Below are positions 16,054 to 24,259 of a stretch of 64,000 bases of DNA, in pieces. The notes under the pieces were generated by a model. The model searched no databases. It was not told where the DNA came from and saw nothing but the letters and a program-made list of their open reading frames with translations. The number at the start of each line of letters is the position of its first letter. The first letter of the stretch is position 1. Source of the DNA: JAEWWD01 sp964440115 (GTDB lineage: Bacteria; Bacillota; Clostridia; Christensenellales; CAG-138); the NCBI GenBank assembly GCA_964440115.1, contig CAYTPV010000002.1, positions 124,001-188,000 on the forward strand. The letters run 5' to 3'. The position numbers and the translations under genes were made by a program.

Positions 16054-16734
16054 ATGCCCAAATATCAGGCCATCATATTTGACTTTGACGGCACGCTTAT
16101 TGACAGCGCGCCGGGCATCGTGCTATCACTTGCGGAATTGCTCAAAACAATGGGCCGCGAACCCTTATCAGAGGAACAACTGCGCGCCTGCGTCGGGCCG
16201 CCCATCGTGCAGTTTTTTCCCGAATACCTTGGATTTCACGGCGAGGAACTGGATCGTGCGATGATCACATACCGTGAGATATTCAATAAGACTGCTCTGG
16301 GCATGCTGTGCGCTTTCCCCGGCGTTGTGGAGCTGCTGCGGGATATTCAGCTTGCCGGCATGCGTACGGGTGTTGCCACCTGCAAAGCGCAGTATAGCTG
16401 CGAGACGCAAGCCGAATCTCTGGGGCTTCGTCCGTATCTCAATAACATCAAGGGCGTTGATACGTCCATCAATTTGCTGGAAAAGACGGACATCCTGCGC
16501 GCGCTGCTTGATGAAATGAAAATCGATCCCAACCATGCCATTATGGTGGGGGATAGAATGTATGACCTCATCGCGGCGAAAGCGGTCGGCATGCCGTCCA
16601 TAGGCGTATTGTACGGCGGCTGCAGCACGGTGGAAGAACTTGCTGCGCATGACCCGCTGTTCATTGTGGACAGCGTGGAGCAGCTGCGCGAGGTATTGCT
16701 CTCTGAGCAGACGCTTGCACAGAACGCTGTCTAG
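16054..16734 (+). CDS. HAD-family phosphatase, phosphoglycolate-phosphatase-like
   Basis: The 226-residue protein starts IIFDFDGTLIDSAPG (HAD motif I with nucleophile Asp) and has VATCKAQYS (motif II region), a Lys in NLLEKTDILRALL and VGDRMYDLIAAKAVGMPSIGVLYG (motif IV). The helical cap is of the Gph/PpaX type. It hydrolyses a small phosphate ester; the substrate is not predictable. The start at 16054 has AAAGGA upstream; the frame is open further upstream inside the previous gene, which is only a shadow. Confidence 0.85.
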   Translation: MPKYQAIIFDFDGTLIDSAPGIVLSLAELLKTMGREPLSEEQLRACVGPPIVQFFPEYLGFHGEELDRAMITYREIFNKTALGMLCAFPGVVELLRDIQLAGMRTGVATCKAQYSCETQAESLGLRPYLNNIKGVDTSINLLEKTDILRALLDEMKIDPNHAIMVGDRMYDLIAAKAVGMPSIGVLYGGCSTVEELAAHDPLFIVDSVEQLREVLLSEQTLAQNAV

Positions 16735-16773
16735 GGCGCATATCGCGATTAACATAAAGGAGACATACACGGC

Positions 16774-17745
16774 ATGTCCAATCAGACAGCTACGGCACGG
16801 CTGTTTTCCGCTATCCGGATAGGACGCGCTCCGCACGCAATATTGATCGCCGGTCCCGAGGGAAGCGATGCTTGCGCGCTTGCGCGGCGCGCTGCCGCTT
16901 TGTATTGCATAGAGACGGAAGACACGGAGCGCATCGGCAGCTTCCCGGATTATATTGAACTGGGGCCCGGTGCGATACCTGTCGACGCCGTTCGTGCTAT
17001 GGAGTTCGAACTTGGTGCGCGTTCCCAATCCGGACGCAGGGCTGTTACCATACTTGACGCTCACAATATGGCCGAAAACGCGCAGAACGCCCTGCTCAAA
17101 ACACTGGAAGAGCCGCCCGCAAATACTCTGTTTCTGCTTGCGGGGCTTGAATCCGGGTTATTGCCTACCATCCGTTCGCGCTGCGCGATCATTCGGCTGG
17201 GCGCGGAGCCGGAAGAGAAACTGATTGAACGGCTTACATCACAGGGGGCTTCCGGTGAGCTTGCGCGGCTGAGTGCCCGGCTATCCGAAGGCGCGCCGCA
17301 ATTGGCATCGGAGCTGGCTACAGCGGAGCACGAAGCTTTCTATCAAAAGGCCGCCGATCTGTTTTTTCAGATCCTTCTGAACGCGAAAACCCCGCCATAT
17401 GCCGGCATGGGGGAATTGGTCGGCACTGCGGTAGCCCCGTTTGAAGAAGGACGCAAGGCAACGGAGGAAAAAAGGCTCAGCGGACGCTATTGCCTGCGTA
17501 TATGGCAATCGCTGTGTCTGGATGCGCTGCATGTGTTGCTGGGTCTTACCGATTTGCTTCAAAACCCGCAGCAGGCCCAGCGCATAGGCGAGGTGGCCCA
17601 GCGCTTTACAATTTCAGGATTACAGGGTATCATGGAATCGATATTGTCCGCGCAAACCCGCATTTTGGTGGCGAATCCCGCCCTGACGATGGATGCGCTT
17701 ATCACCGAACTCAGCGCCTGCGGCGGACGGTTCCGGAGAGGTTAA
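16774..17745 (+). CDS. holB: DNA polymerase III delta' subunit
   Basis: The 323-residue protein has the clamp-loader delta' plan: an N-terminal AAA+-like domain where Walker A is degenerate (AGPEGSDACALAR), as expected for the non-hydrolysing delta' subunit, the conserved MAENAQNALLKTLEEPP segment, and LLPTIRSRCAIIRL. It works in the cytosolic clamp loader that places the beta clamp on DNA. Its stop is 5 bp before ricT, the same order as the holB–yaaT pair of Bacillus. AAGGAG precedes the ATG. Confidence 0.9.
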   Translation: MSNQTATARLFSAIRIGRAPHAILIAGPEGSDACALARRAAALYCIETEDTERIGSFPDYIELGPGAIPVDAVRAMEFELGARSQSGRRAVTILDAHNMAENAQNALLKTLEEPPANTLFLLAGLESGLLPTIRSRCAIIRLGAEPEEKLIERLTSQGASGELARLSARLSEGAPQLASELATAEHEAFYQKAADLFFQILLNAKTPPYAGMGELVGTAVAPFEEGRKATEEKRLSGRYCLRIWQSLCLDALHVLLGLTDLLQNPQQAQRIGEVAQRFTISGLQGIMESILSAQTRILVANPALTMDALITELSACGGRFRRG

Positions 17746-17749
17746 TAAC

Positions 17750-19063
17750 ATGATGAAACGGGTTATCGGCGTTCGCTTTAAAAAAGCAGGCCGCATGTAT
17801 TATTTTGATCCCGTCGGCCTGGAAATCAATGAGGGCGACGGCGTAATTGTCGAAACCGCGCGCGGTATGGAATATGGCGAAGTGGTGCTTTCGCCGCGCG
17901 ACATTCCCGAAGAACAGATCGTCGCTCCGCTCAAGGATGTTATGCGCATCGCGACGGATGACGACCGTGAAACGCACGAGCGCAATACGCAGCTTGAGAC
18001 GGAAGCGTTTGATATCTGTCAGGAAAAAATCACAAGCCACGGCTTGGATATGAAGCTTGTCGATGTCGAATATACCTTCAATGGCAGCAAGATTACATTC
18101 TTCTTTACGGCGGAAGGGCGCGTGGATTTCCGCGAGCTCGTCAAGGACCTTGCATTTGTGTTTAAAACGCGCATTGAGCTTCGTCAGATCGGCGTGCGGG
18201 ATGAGGCCAAGATGCTCGGCGGATTGGGTTCTTGCGGCCGCCCTGTATGCTGTAAAACATTTCTGGATGATTTCCAGCCGGTCTCCATCAAGATGGCGAA
18301 GGAACAGAAGCTCAGCCTCAGTCCTACGAAGATTTCCGGCTTGTGCGGCCGCCTGATGTGCTGCCTGAAATACGAGCAGGACGCATACGAGAGCATGCGC
18401 AAGCTTATGCCGCGTACCAACAAAGAGGTTATTACGCCGGATGGACGGGGCATCGTGCTTGATAATAACGTGATTACGGAAAAAACCAAAGTCCGCATTA
18501 CATTGAACGACGGCACACCGGATGTGCGCGAATACCATTTTACAGATATTCGCAAGCCCGGTACGCCGGATGAAGAAGAGTCCGTCAGGCAGGAACTTGC
18601 AGCGAGCGCGCAGGCCCGCGCGCAGGAGAATGAACCGGAAGAAGAAGAATTTCGGTTTGTGACTGGCCATGTTCCCGAAGAAAAGGAACCGGCAGCACCT
18701 GCACAGCCTGTACAAAAAGAGCAGCAGCGCGAACCGGACAGACGGAATCAGATCAAAAATAAGCAGCGGCATCGCGGCCCGCAGAACGCGTCGGATACTG
18801 AGCAGCCTGTGCATGCAAAGCGGCAGCCGGAGGCGCGCCATGCGCAGTCGCGTCCACAGAACGCGCCGCAGCAGCCACATCCGCAGCAGAATGCGCAAAA
18901 CGGTCAAAACGCACAAAATCCGCAAAACGGACAGGGTGGCCAAAACGCTCAAAACGGCCAGCAAGGGCAGCCGTCCGCGAAGCCGCACAGAAGCCGCAGG
19001 GGTGGGCGAAACCGCCGCCGTAAGCCCACAGGCGAAGCTGCAGCGCAAAAGACGGAAGAATGA
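17750..19063 (+). CDS. ricT: PSP1-domain protein RicT (YaaT) with long Q/N-rich tail
   Basis: The first 270 residues are the PSP1 protein RicT/YaaT: GVRFKKAGRMYYFDP, and the cysteine region GSCGRPVCCKTF and GLCGRLMCCLKYE that holds iron-sulfur ligands. RicT joins RicA and RicF in a complex that directs RNase Y cleavage in Bacillus. The start ATG at 17750 has GGAGAGG upstream and lies 5 bp after holB. Unusual is a tail of about 150 residues, first acidic and then rich in Gln, Asn and Pro with NAQNGQ-type repeats, ending in an Arg-rich patch (RSRRGGRNRRRKP). The Bacillus protein lacks this tail; the Arg-rich end suggests RNA binding. Confidence 0.9.
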   Translation: MMKRVIGVRFKKAGRMYYFDPVGLEINEGDGVIVETARGMEYGEVVLSPRDIPEEQIVAPLKDVMRIATDDDRETHERNTQLETEAFDICQEKITSHGLDMKLVDVEYTFNGSKITFFFTAEGRVDFRELVKDLAFVFKTRIELRQIGVRDEAKMLGGLGSCGRPVCCKTFLDDFQPVSIKMAKEQKLSLSPTKISGLCGRLMCCLKYEQDAYESMRKLMPRTNKEVITPDGRGIVLDNNVITEKTKVRITLNDGTPDVREYHFTDIRKPGTPDEEESVRQELAASAQARAQENEPEEEEFRFVTGHVPEEKEPAAPAQPVQKEQQREPDRRNQIKNKQRHRGPQNASDTEQPVHAKRQPEARHAQSRPQNAPQQPHPQQNAQNGQNAQNPQNGQGGQNAQNGQQGQPSAKPHRSRRGGRNRRRKPTGEAAAQKTEE

Positions 19064-19132
19064 GAAACCAGGGCGGCGGCGCGCGGTATAGTGAAGGGAA
19101 ATATGCACTATCACCGGCCTAACGAAAAGTGG

Positions 19133-19162
19133 TTGACAAGCGCCATGCCGTTTTAGTATAAT
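19133..19162 (+). promoter_or_regulatory. tRNA-Leu promoter
   Basis: TTGACA (19133–19138), 18 bases, TATAAT (19157–19162), 12 bases before the tRNA. Confidence 0.8.
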
Positions 19163-19174
19163 AACTCCTGCAGC

Positions 19175-19257
19175 GCGGTAGTGCTGGAATTGGCAGACAG
19201 GCACGTTTGAGGGGCGTGTGCGCGAGCGTATGGGTTCAAGTCCCATCTACCGCACCA
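19175..19257 (+). tRNA. tRNA-Leu (anticodon GAG), island integration site
   Basis: Acceptor GCGGTAG pairs perfectly with CTACCGC; discriminator A and CCA are encoded. The anticodon arm CACGT-TTGAGGG-GCGTG shows GAG, and a long variable arm identifies a class II tRNA. Its last 23 bases form the left copy of the island's 29-bp direct repeat, so the gene stays intact after integration. Confidence 0.95.
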
Positions 19258-19263
19258 AAGAAA
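19235..19263. other. attL of the tRNA-Leu island
   Basis: A 29-bp stretch from TTCAAGTCCC in the T-arm through CCA to AAAGAAA is identical to 39988–40016. The integrase gene starts about 100 bp inside. Confidence 0.88.
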
Positions 19264-19298
19264 AAGTCCGAAAACTCTAGGGTTTACGGACTTTTTTA
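19262..19298 (+). terminator. tRNA-Leu terminator supplied at attL
   Basis: AAAAAGTCCG and CGGACTTTTTT form a stem with a T-run just past attL. The presumed original terminator (40019–40047) was displaced past attR. Confidence 0.75.
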
Positions 19299-19366
19299 TT
19301 TGGCTTTCCACTTGTTGACCCTTTTATTTACCCTTTACAGGAAAAATAAGCTATCGGGGCCTCCTA

Positions 19367-20554
19367 TCATAGATTATCTAAGCCCTTTATAAACCCTTCC
19401 ATTCGGTTGGCACTCTCCTTTTTCATACGCTCAGTAACATGACCATAAACATCCAATGTAAACGCAGCTGTATGATGGCCGAGGTTTTCCTGAACAGTTT
19501 TAACATCGTCTCCAGACTGTAATGAGGCTACGGCGTAGGAGTGCCGCAGGTCATGGAAACGTGTTGTAGGTATACCGGCCTCCGCAACCAGCTTTTTAAA
19601 ATGGCAGTAAACTACCTTATGGCAAAGATGCTTGCCAAGCTCATTTGTAAAAACCAACGCGCCTAGGCCATGGTCGTCCCATAAACTGCCCGCTTTGATT
19701 TTGTGGGCAAGTTGCTCCCGACGGCGAACTTTGAGCAATTCCATTACTGTAGGTGCAGGGGTAATGGTGCGAGATTTATCATTTTTTAGTGGAGCAAGAA
19801 AGTAATTACCGCCCTTGTTTTTATCTTTTTGAAGCTGCTTGTTTATCAATATTGTTCCGCGCTCGAAGTCGATACAATCCCATTGTAGACCGAGAATTTC
19901 GCTTTGCCGCATTCCAGTGAATAGGTCTACCTTATAGATGATTTCAAACTGATGGCCTTTTATAGCCTTGAGGAATGCGACCATGCTGTTTTCGTCTAAG
20001 GGTACTATTTCCTTACGCGTAATTCGTGGGAGTGTACATGCAGATGTAGGATTGAAGCGAATGTACCCGACAGACACTGCCTGATTGAGTGCTTTATGCA
20101 GCACCCCATGAATATTTTTTATGCTCTTTGGGGAAAGTGAGTTCTGCTTTTTCGTGCCCTTAAGAAGATCATTGTAGAATGCTTGTACCATAGGGGTTGT
20201 AAGTTCTATTAGGCGCACGCTACCCAGCGCAGGGACAATATATGTGTTCACTTCAATGGCGTAAGTATAGGCAGTGTATGGCTTCACATTGCTGGTATAC
20301 TCTTGAAGCCAAATGGTCAACCATTCCTTTAACGTAAGTTTCGATGGCTCAGTGTAGACGCTGTTATCGATGGCTACGGCGATTTGCTGCAGCTTCTGAC
20401 GGACTTCTTTCTGCGTATTACCATAGATGGACTTCTGTATCTGACGACCAGTTCCGGGATCACGACCTACTGTATAACGCGCCTCCCAACGTCCATCAGC
20501 ACGCTGGCGTATGGTTCCTGCGCCTTGAGCACTACGAGTGTGTTTTCTTGTCAT
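19367..20554 (-). CDS. int: Tyrosine-type site-specific integrase
   Basis: The 395-residue recombinase has an N-terminal arm-binding domain (GTIRQRADGRWEARYTVG), a SAM-like core-binding domain and the catalytic domain with Arg in TGMRQSEILGLQW, HDLRHSYAV (HxxR), LGHHTAAFTLDVYGH (His and nucleophile Tyr). It catalyses integration at and excision from tRNA-Leu. It lies just inside attL and its ATG overlaps the repressor stop by 4 bp, so the two are co-expressed. GAGAGG precedes the start. Confidence 0.95.
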   Translation of the reverse strand: MTRKHTRSAQGAGTIRQRADGRWEARYTVGRDPGTGRQIQKSIYGNTQKEVRQKLQQIAVAIDNSVYTEPSKLTLKEWLTIWLQEYTSNVKPYTAYTYAIEVNTYIVPALGSVRLIELTTPMVQAFYNDLLKGTKKQNSLSPKSIKNIHGVLHKALNQAVSVGYIRFNPTSACTLPRITRKEIVPLDENSMVAFLKAIKGHQFEIIYKVDLFTGMRQSEILGLQWDCIDFERGTILINKQLQKDKNKGGNYFLAPLKNDKSRTITPAPTVMELLKVRRREQLAHKIKAGSLWDDHGLGALVFTNELGKHLCHKVVYCHFKKLVAEAGIPTTRFHDLRHSYAVASLQSGDDVKTVQENLGHHTAAFTLDVYGHVTERMKKESANRMEGFIKGLDNL

Positions 20555-21276
20555 TTTACCTCTCCTTCAACATTAGCCGTCGAGTGGTCGGTGGAGCGGG
20601 TCACATCTAGATCATTTAAAACGCTTACTATTTTTGCGTTCATTTTTTCAATGTCAATGATTTTATAAAAATTAAGTTCCACATATTTAACAAAATCGGC
20701 ATTACAATCATGGCAATTTGACATTGCATAATTTGATCCATACCTAAGTAGTTGAGCATAATACAGGTCTAGAATAGCCTCGACGAACCGCTTTTCTTTT
20801 TGAAGTATGGAAGAAAGCTTTATGTATGAATTCTGAGCTGGCTCTTTCTCATCAAAAAACCGGGTTAGCGATATGGATGAATGGGCTAAAAGAATAAGTA
20901 GTTGAAGGAAGTAATCATGGTATACTTCCTCAGATTCTATTATGTCAGGTAGCCTTAATGGTACGCTAAGAATTGTATTAATATAACGAAGAAATACAAA
21001 TCGGTTTTCCGGTAATATGTTTTTCCCCAATGCTCGCATCTCTTCGTCGACAGAATGTAGCTCCTCTTTATTTTTATAATCATCTAACCCTAGTAAATAA
21101 TCCGTTGAAGTACCGAAATGCACCGCTAGCTTAACAAGCGTATCCGCATCAGGCTTAGATCTTCCAGTTTCCCACATGCGAACTGCACTCTCGGACTTAT
21201 GAAACCTAGCTGCTAATTCTGCGGTGCTAATGCCTTGTTCTTCCCGCAAGTAGCGTAATCTGTCTTTAAAATCCAT
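20551..21276 (-). CDS. XRE-family island repressor
   Basis: The 241-residue protein has an XRE HTH at residues about 3–60 (LRYLREEQGISTAELAARFHKSESAVRMWETGRSKPDADTLVKLAVHFG) followed by about 170 residues that I do not recognise. The ATG at 21276 has GAGGTGG eight bases upstream; an in-frame GTG at 21291 overlaps that site. It is transcribed divergently from the AlpA-like gene across a 149-bp region and sits directly upstream of int. This is the layout of phage and satellite master repressors. Confidence 0.85.
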   Translation of the reverse strand: MDFKDRLRYLREEQGISTAELAARFHKSESAVRMWETGRSKPDADTLVKLAVHFGTSTDYLLGLDDYKNKEELHSVDEEMRALGKNILPENRFVFLRYINTILSVPLRLPDIIESEEVYHDYFLQLLILLAHSSISLTRFFDEKEPAQNSYIKLSSILQKEKRFVEAILDLYYAQLLRYGSNYAMSNCHDCNADFVKYVELNFYKIIDIEKMNAKIVSVLNDLDVTRSTDHSTANVEGEVK

Positions 21277-21342
21277 ATAATCCCACCTCACGCAACTATT
21301 TTAACACATTTTAATTGACTGCACAATAATTAATGTATTTGA

Positions 21343-21371
21343 TTGACACTGATGCATTTGTGCGCTATTAT
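21343..21371 (+). promoter_or_regulatory. Rightward island promoter
   Basis: TTGACA (21343–21348), a 17-base spacer and TATTAT (21366–21371) drive the AlpA-like/initiator/helicase genes from the divergent control region, where repressor control is expected. Confidence 0.65.
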
Positions 21372-21425
21372 ATTGACGATGTATATATTTAATCAAATAA
21401 ATTGACGACGTAGGAGGGAATGCAT

Positions 21426-21617
21426 ATGGAAAAAGTCGCAATGAATGTTGAAGACCTCGCGAAGACATTAGGTATTAGCAAACCCAAGGCATATGAACTC
21501 GCACATTCACACGGGTTTCCCTGCATTCGCTTAGGTAAGCGCGTAATAATCCCGATAGCGCCTTTCGAACAGTGGCTGAAGGAAAGGGTAAGCGGTGAAG
21601 CCAATTTGGGAAAGTGA
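21426..21617 (+). CDS. AlpA/excisionase-like small DNA-binding protein
   Basis: A 63-residue protein with the MerR-like HTH_17 pattern: NVEDLAKTLGISKPKAYELAHSHGFPCIRLGKRVIIPIAPFEQWLKE. Such proteins act as excision factors or as activators of island genes. The ATG at 21426 has AGGAGG (21412–21417) eight bases upstream; the ATG at 21420 is too close to it. It is the first rightward gene after the divergent promoter. Confidence 0.8.
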   Translation: MEKVAMNVEDLAKTLGISKPKAYELAHSHGFPCIRLGKRVIIPIAPFEQWLKERVSGEANLGK

Positions 21618-21708
21618 TGCTGTTGGAGTAATTCCAACCGAATCAATTGAAACAAGGTCCGATATTTGATTTGAAGGACGGCACATGCTGTGCTCAAGGG
21701 GAAGCTTC

Positions 21709-22434
21709 ATGAATTATATTGCAGAAATCAATGCCTTTGAACGCTGGCTCGAAAACAATTATTTGCCGCATCCCTCACAACTTCTTTGGTACAAACTTAT
21801 GTTCCTAAGTAGCCGGAGTGGGTGGAGTGAATGGATTACAGTAGATAACCGACGACTTATGGCAATGATGCAGCAAAGCCATGAAAAAACTTTTATACGT
21901 TGGCGTGATGCGCTAATTAACGCTGGCTTGATAGAGTATCAGCGCGGGGCGAAGACTAAGCCTAGTCGCTATAAGGTACTATCATTAACTGATAAAATGA
22001 CAGTACAAATGACAGTACAAATGCCAGTACAAACGCCAGTACAAACGCCAATACAACCACCAGTACAAGCGCCAGCCATATATAAACATAAACAAAAACA
22101 GAAACAAGAAGAAAATACTTTCCTGTCGGAAAGTACAAAAGAAGTTCCATTTGCAACACCATTCGATGTTGCGCTGGATGAATTTCGTAATATGCGGAAA
22201 AAGATTAGGAAGCCGCTAACACCATATGCGGAGGCGCTTATCTTGAAGGAACTGGAGAATTTGGCTCCAGGAAACAGGAATATGCAGGCTTCGATACTGA
22301 ACCGGTCAGTCATGAATTGTTGGCAAGGTGTATTTGCATTGGAAAGTAAACACGAGATTGTGCCGGCGAATACAAACGAAGCTAAGAGGCCTAGGCTCTT
22401 CGATAGCAATAAATATAAGGGGGAGAGTATATGA
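21709..22434 (+). CDS. Island replication initiator-like protein with internal iterons
   Basis: The 241-residue protein has an N-terminal winged-helix region (LLWYKLMFLSSRSGWSEWITVDNRRLMAMMQQS, then KTFIRWRDALINAGLIEYQ) like phage replication organisers. A VQMTVQMPVQTPVQ repeat follows, then a DnaD-like C-terminal helical part (TPFDVALDEFRNMRKKIRKPLTPYAEALILKELENL). The repeat is encoded by six 12-bp units, which suggests the origin lies inside the gene as in lambda O. The ATG at 21709 has AAGGGGAAG upstream. Its stop overlaps dnaB by 4 bp. The initiator role is inferred from context and folds. Confidence 0.7.
   Translation: MNYIAEINAFERWLENNYLPHPSQLLWYKLMFLSSRSGWSEWITVDNRRLMAMMQQSHEKTFIRWRDALINAGLIEYQRGAKTKPSRYKVLSLTDKMTVQMTVQMPVQTPVQTPIQPPVQAPAIYKHKQKQKQEENTFLSESTKEVPFATPFDVALDEFRNMRKKIRKPLTPYAEALILKELENLAPGNRNMQASILNRSVMNCWQGVFALESKHEIVPANTNEAKRPRLFDSNKYKGESI
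21997..22080 (+). repeat. 12-bp tandem iterons inside the initiator gene, candidate origin
   Basis: Six tandem 12-bp units share a core CAGTACAA (ATGACAGTACAA twice, then ATGCCAGTACAA, ACGCCAGTACAA, ACGCCAATACAA, CCACCAGTACAA), with a degenerate seventh. Direct iterons in an initiator gene commonly mark the replication origin. Confidence 0.6.
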
Positions 22435-23666
22435 TGCCGGCGAACGAGTTGGCGGAGCGATGTGTTCTCTCCGTAATGATGGCCGATGAAACGTGTGCCA
22501 CACGCGCACTATCCGATCTTGACACGAGCGATTTTTTTTATGGCAAGAACCGAAGCTTGTTTATTGTAATGAAACGGCTGATGGATGAAGGCAGACAGAT
22601 TAACATGGCAGAAGTTGCGGGATCGTGCGAAGATTATGATTATGCGCTTGAAGTGGGTACGGAAGGGCTCTCGTTCGTGTCCGAGCTCGATAGTTATATC
22701 AACCAGCTGCAGGAGACTCGACAACGAAGAGAGCTTATCACGACATGCGGTGAGATTGTTCGCGCAGCTGAAGAAAACGAATATGGGTTTCTGGCTATGG
22801 CGCAAAGGCGTATATCAGAAATTGCGATTACAAACGGTGACATGATCGAGCCAGTTGGTGTAGCTGCCCTGGAGGCAGTCACTTCGATATCGACAATCAA
22901 GACGGGCGAGAGCACTGGATATTCGATGCTTGATATTCAACTAGATGGCATGCATCCGGGTAATCTAATTGTTGTCGGAGGCAGACCTTCAATGGGAAAG
23001 ACGGCATTCGCAATGAACATTGCTGTAAATGTTGCACTCAGGGATAAGGTGGTTGCTGTATTTTCTATGGAAATGGAGAAAGAGCAGATTCTGCAACGCG
23101 CTGCATTCGCCCTATCAGGATGCTCCAGGGCTGAAGCAGCGACAGACGAAATAAAGGCCGATCTATTTGTCCAAGCGGGAATTGATCTTAGCAAGTTGCA
23201 GATGTACATAGATGACAAAGGCGGGCTAACTGAGGGTAACATTCGCAGCAGGTGCTATCGTATAAAACAAATTACCGGTAGGCTAGATCTTGTTGTAGTG
23301 GACTATCTCCAACTTATGCGGTGCCCAGTACGTAAAAGCGGCACACGAGAACAGGAAGTGGCAGAACTGTCGCGTAGCATGAAACTGATGGCCAAGGAGA
23401 TGGGGTGCCCTATTATCTTATTGTCTCAGCTCAACCGAGGACTTGAGGCGCGGACAGACAAAGAACCGAGGATGGCTGACCTTCGCGAGAGCGGTGCGAT
23501 AGAGCAGGATGCGGATGTAATCATATTCTTGTACAGACCAGCTGTCTATGAGGAGACGGGTGATCAGAGGGAGGCGTATGCGATAGTTGCTAAAAACCGA
23601 AATGGCGAAACAGGGGCTGTGAGACTCGATTGGGACGGTGCGTACTTCAGGTTCACTACACACTAA
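22431..23666 (+). CDS. Replicative DNA helicase, DnaB type
   Basis: The 411-residue protein has a short DnaB N-terminal domain (ERCVLSVMMADETCATRALSDL) and the RecA-like helicase domain: Walker A GGRPSMGKTAFAMNIA, VFSMEMEKEQI, Walker B VVDYLQLM, and ILLSQLNRGLEARTDKEPRMADLRESGAIEQDADVI. It unwinds DNA at forks as a hexamer. It is an island copy of the chromosomal gene, shorter in the N-terminal part. It is translationally coupled to the initiator, so the island probably replicates itself after excision. The start has GGGGGAGAG upstream. Confidence 0.93.
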   Translation: MMPANELAERCVLSVMMADETCATRALSDLDTSDFFYGKNRSLFIVMKRLMDEGRQINMAEVAGSCEDYDYALEVGTEGLSFVSELDSYINQLQETRQRRELITTCGEIVRAAEENEYGFLAMAQRRISEIAITNGDMIEPVGVAALEAVTSISTIKTGESTGYSMLDIQLDGMHPGNLIVVGGRPSMGKTAFAMNIAVNVALRDKVVAVFSMEMEKEQILQRAAFALSGCSRAEAATDEIKADLFVQAGIDLSKLQMYIDDKGGLTEGNIRSRCYRIKQITGRLDLVVVDYLQLMRCPVRKSGTREQEVAELSRSMKLMAKEMGCPIILLSQLNRGLEARTDKEPRMADLRESGAIEQDADVIIFLYRPAVYEETGDQREAYAIVAKNRNGETGAVRLDWDGAYFRFTTH

Positions 23667-24259
23667 TATTGCATAAGGAATAATGGGCTGGCTAGTGTAG
23701 GGAAAAGAGCTTTCTTGAAATAAAAGGTTAAGCTTGGTAGCTGGGTATATTTCGGGCTACGCTGCGGAGACTTTGCGAATATTTGGCCTGAATACCCTAG
23801 TAAACCCTAACAATTATGATGCTCATTTGACTTAGATGGTTTAAGGTTTCCGCTTTGAAATCAAAGCATCATTTTAAGCGTAGCACCATAAGGCCCCCTA
23901 AGGCGTACTATTAATGCTGAACGACAATTTATACTGTGATACTCAGAAAATGCAAAACAGACCGGTTTGAACCGCCTTAAACAGCATATCGGATTAGCCC
24001 AGATAGCATGCTTGCATTTGCTAACATATTACGGGAGACTCGCGTTAGATCATACAACTGTTGTAACGCATTTGTGGCCTAAATATAAGGAATTTGCATG
24101 ATTGAATCGTACCAAATAGGATGCAACGTGCAACGCAGAAATGCAACGCAACGTGCAACGCAACGCAACGCAACGTGCAACGCGTGTCAGAGGTAACCGA
24201 GAATTCGTCATCATTAGGGCATTATTCCGCTTAAGTTGAAAATCTTAATCCAAGTGGTG
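23667..24259. other. Non-coding region between the replication and defence modules
   Basis: 593 bp with no credible gene. It contains the ACAACTGTTGT palindrome at 24054–24064 and the GCAACG repeat cluster at 24122–24184. The two flanking gene sets converge here. Confidence 0.6.
24122..24184. repeat. GCAACG iteron cluster, second candidate origin or transfer site
   Basis: Nine copies of GCAACG begin at 24123, 24130, 24143, 24148, 24155, 24160, 24165, 24170 and 24177, at steps of 5, 7 or 13 bases. They lie in non-coding DNA next to the DnaB gene side. Confidence 0.65.

Noticed and set aside
17711..19246. 511-residue frame opposite ricT
   Set aside because: A long antisense shadow of the GC-rich ricT gene, with Leu/Arg-rich content and no domain; ricT has the conserved motifs.
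19207..19392. Short frame across tRNA-Leu
   Set aside because: It covers the tRNA and its terminator and has no ribosome binding site.
21997..22080. Possible CRISPR array
   Set aside because: Units are 12 bp, back to back and in frame inside a gene, with no spacers and no cas genes in the window.
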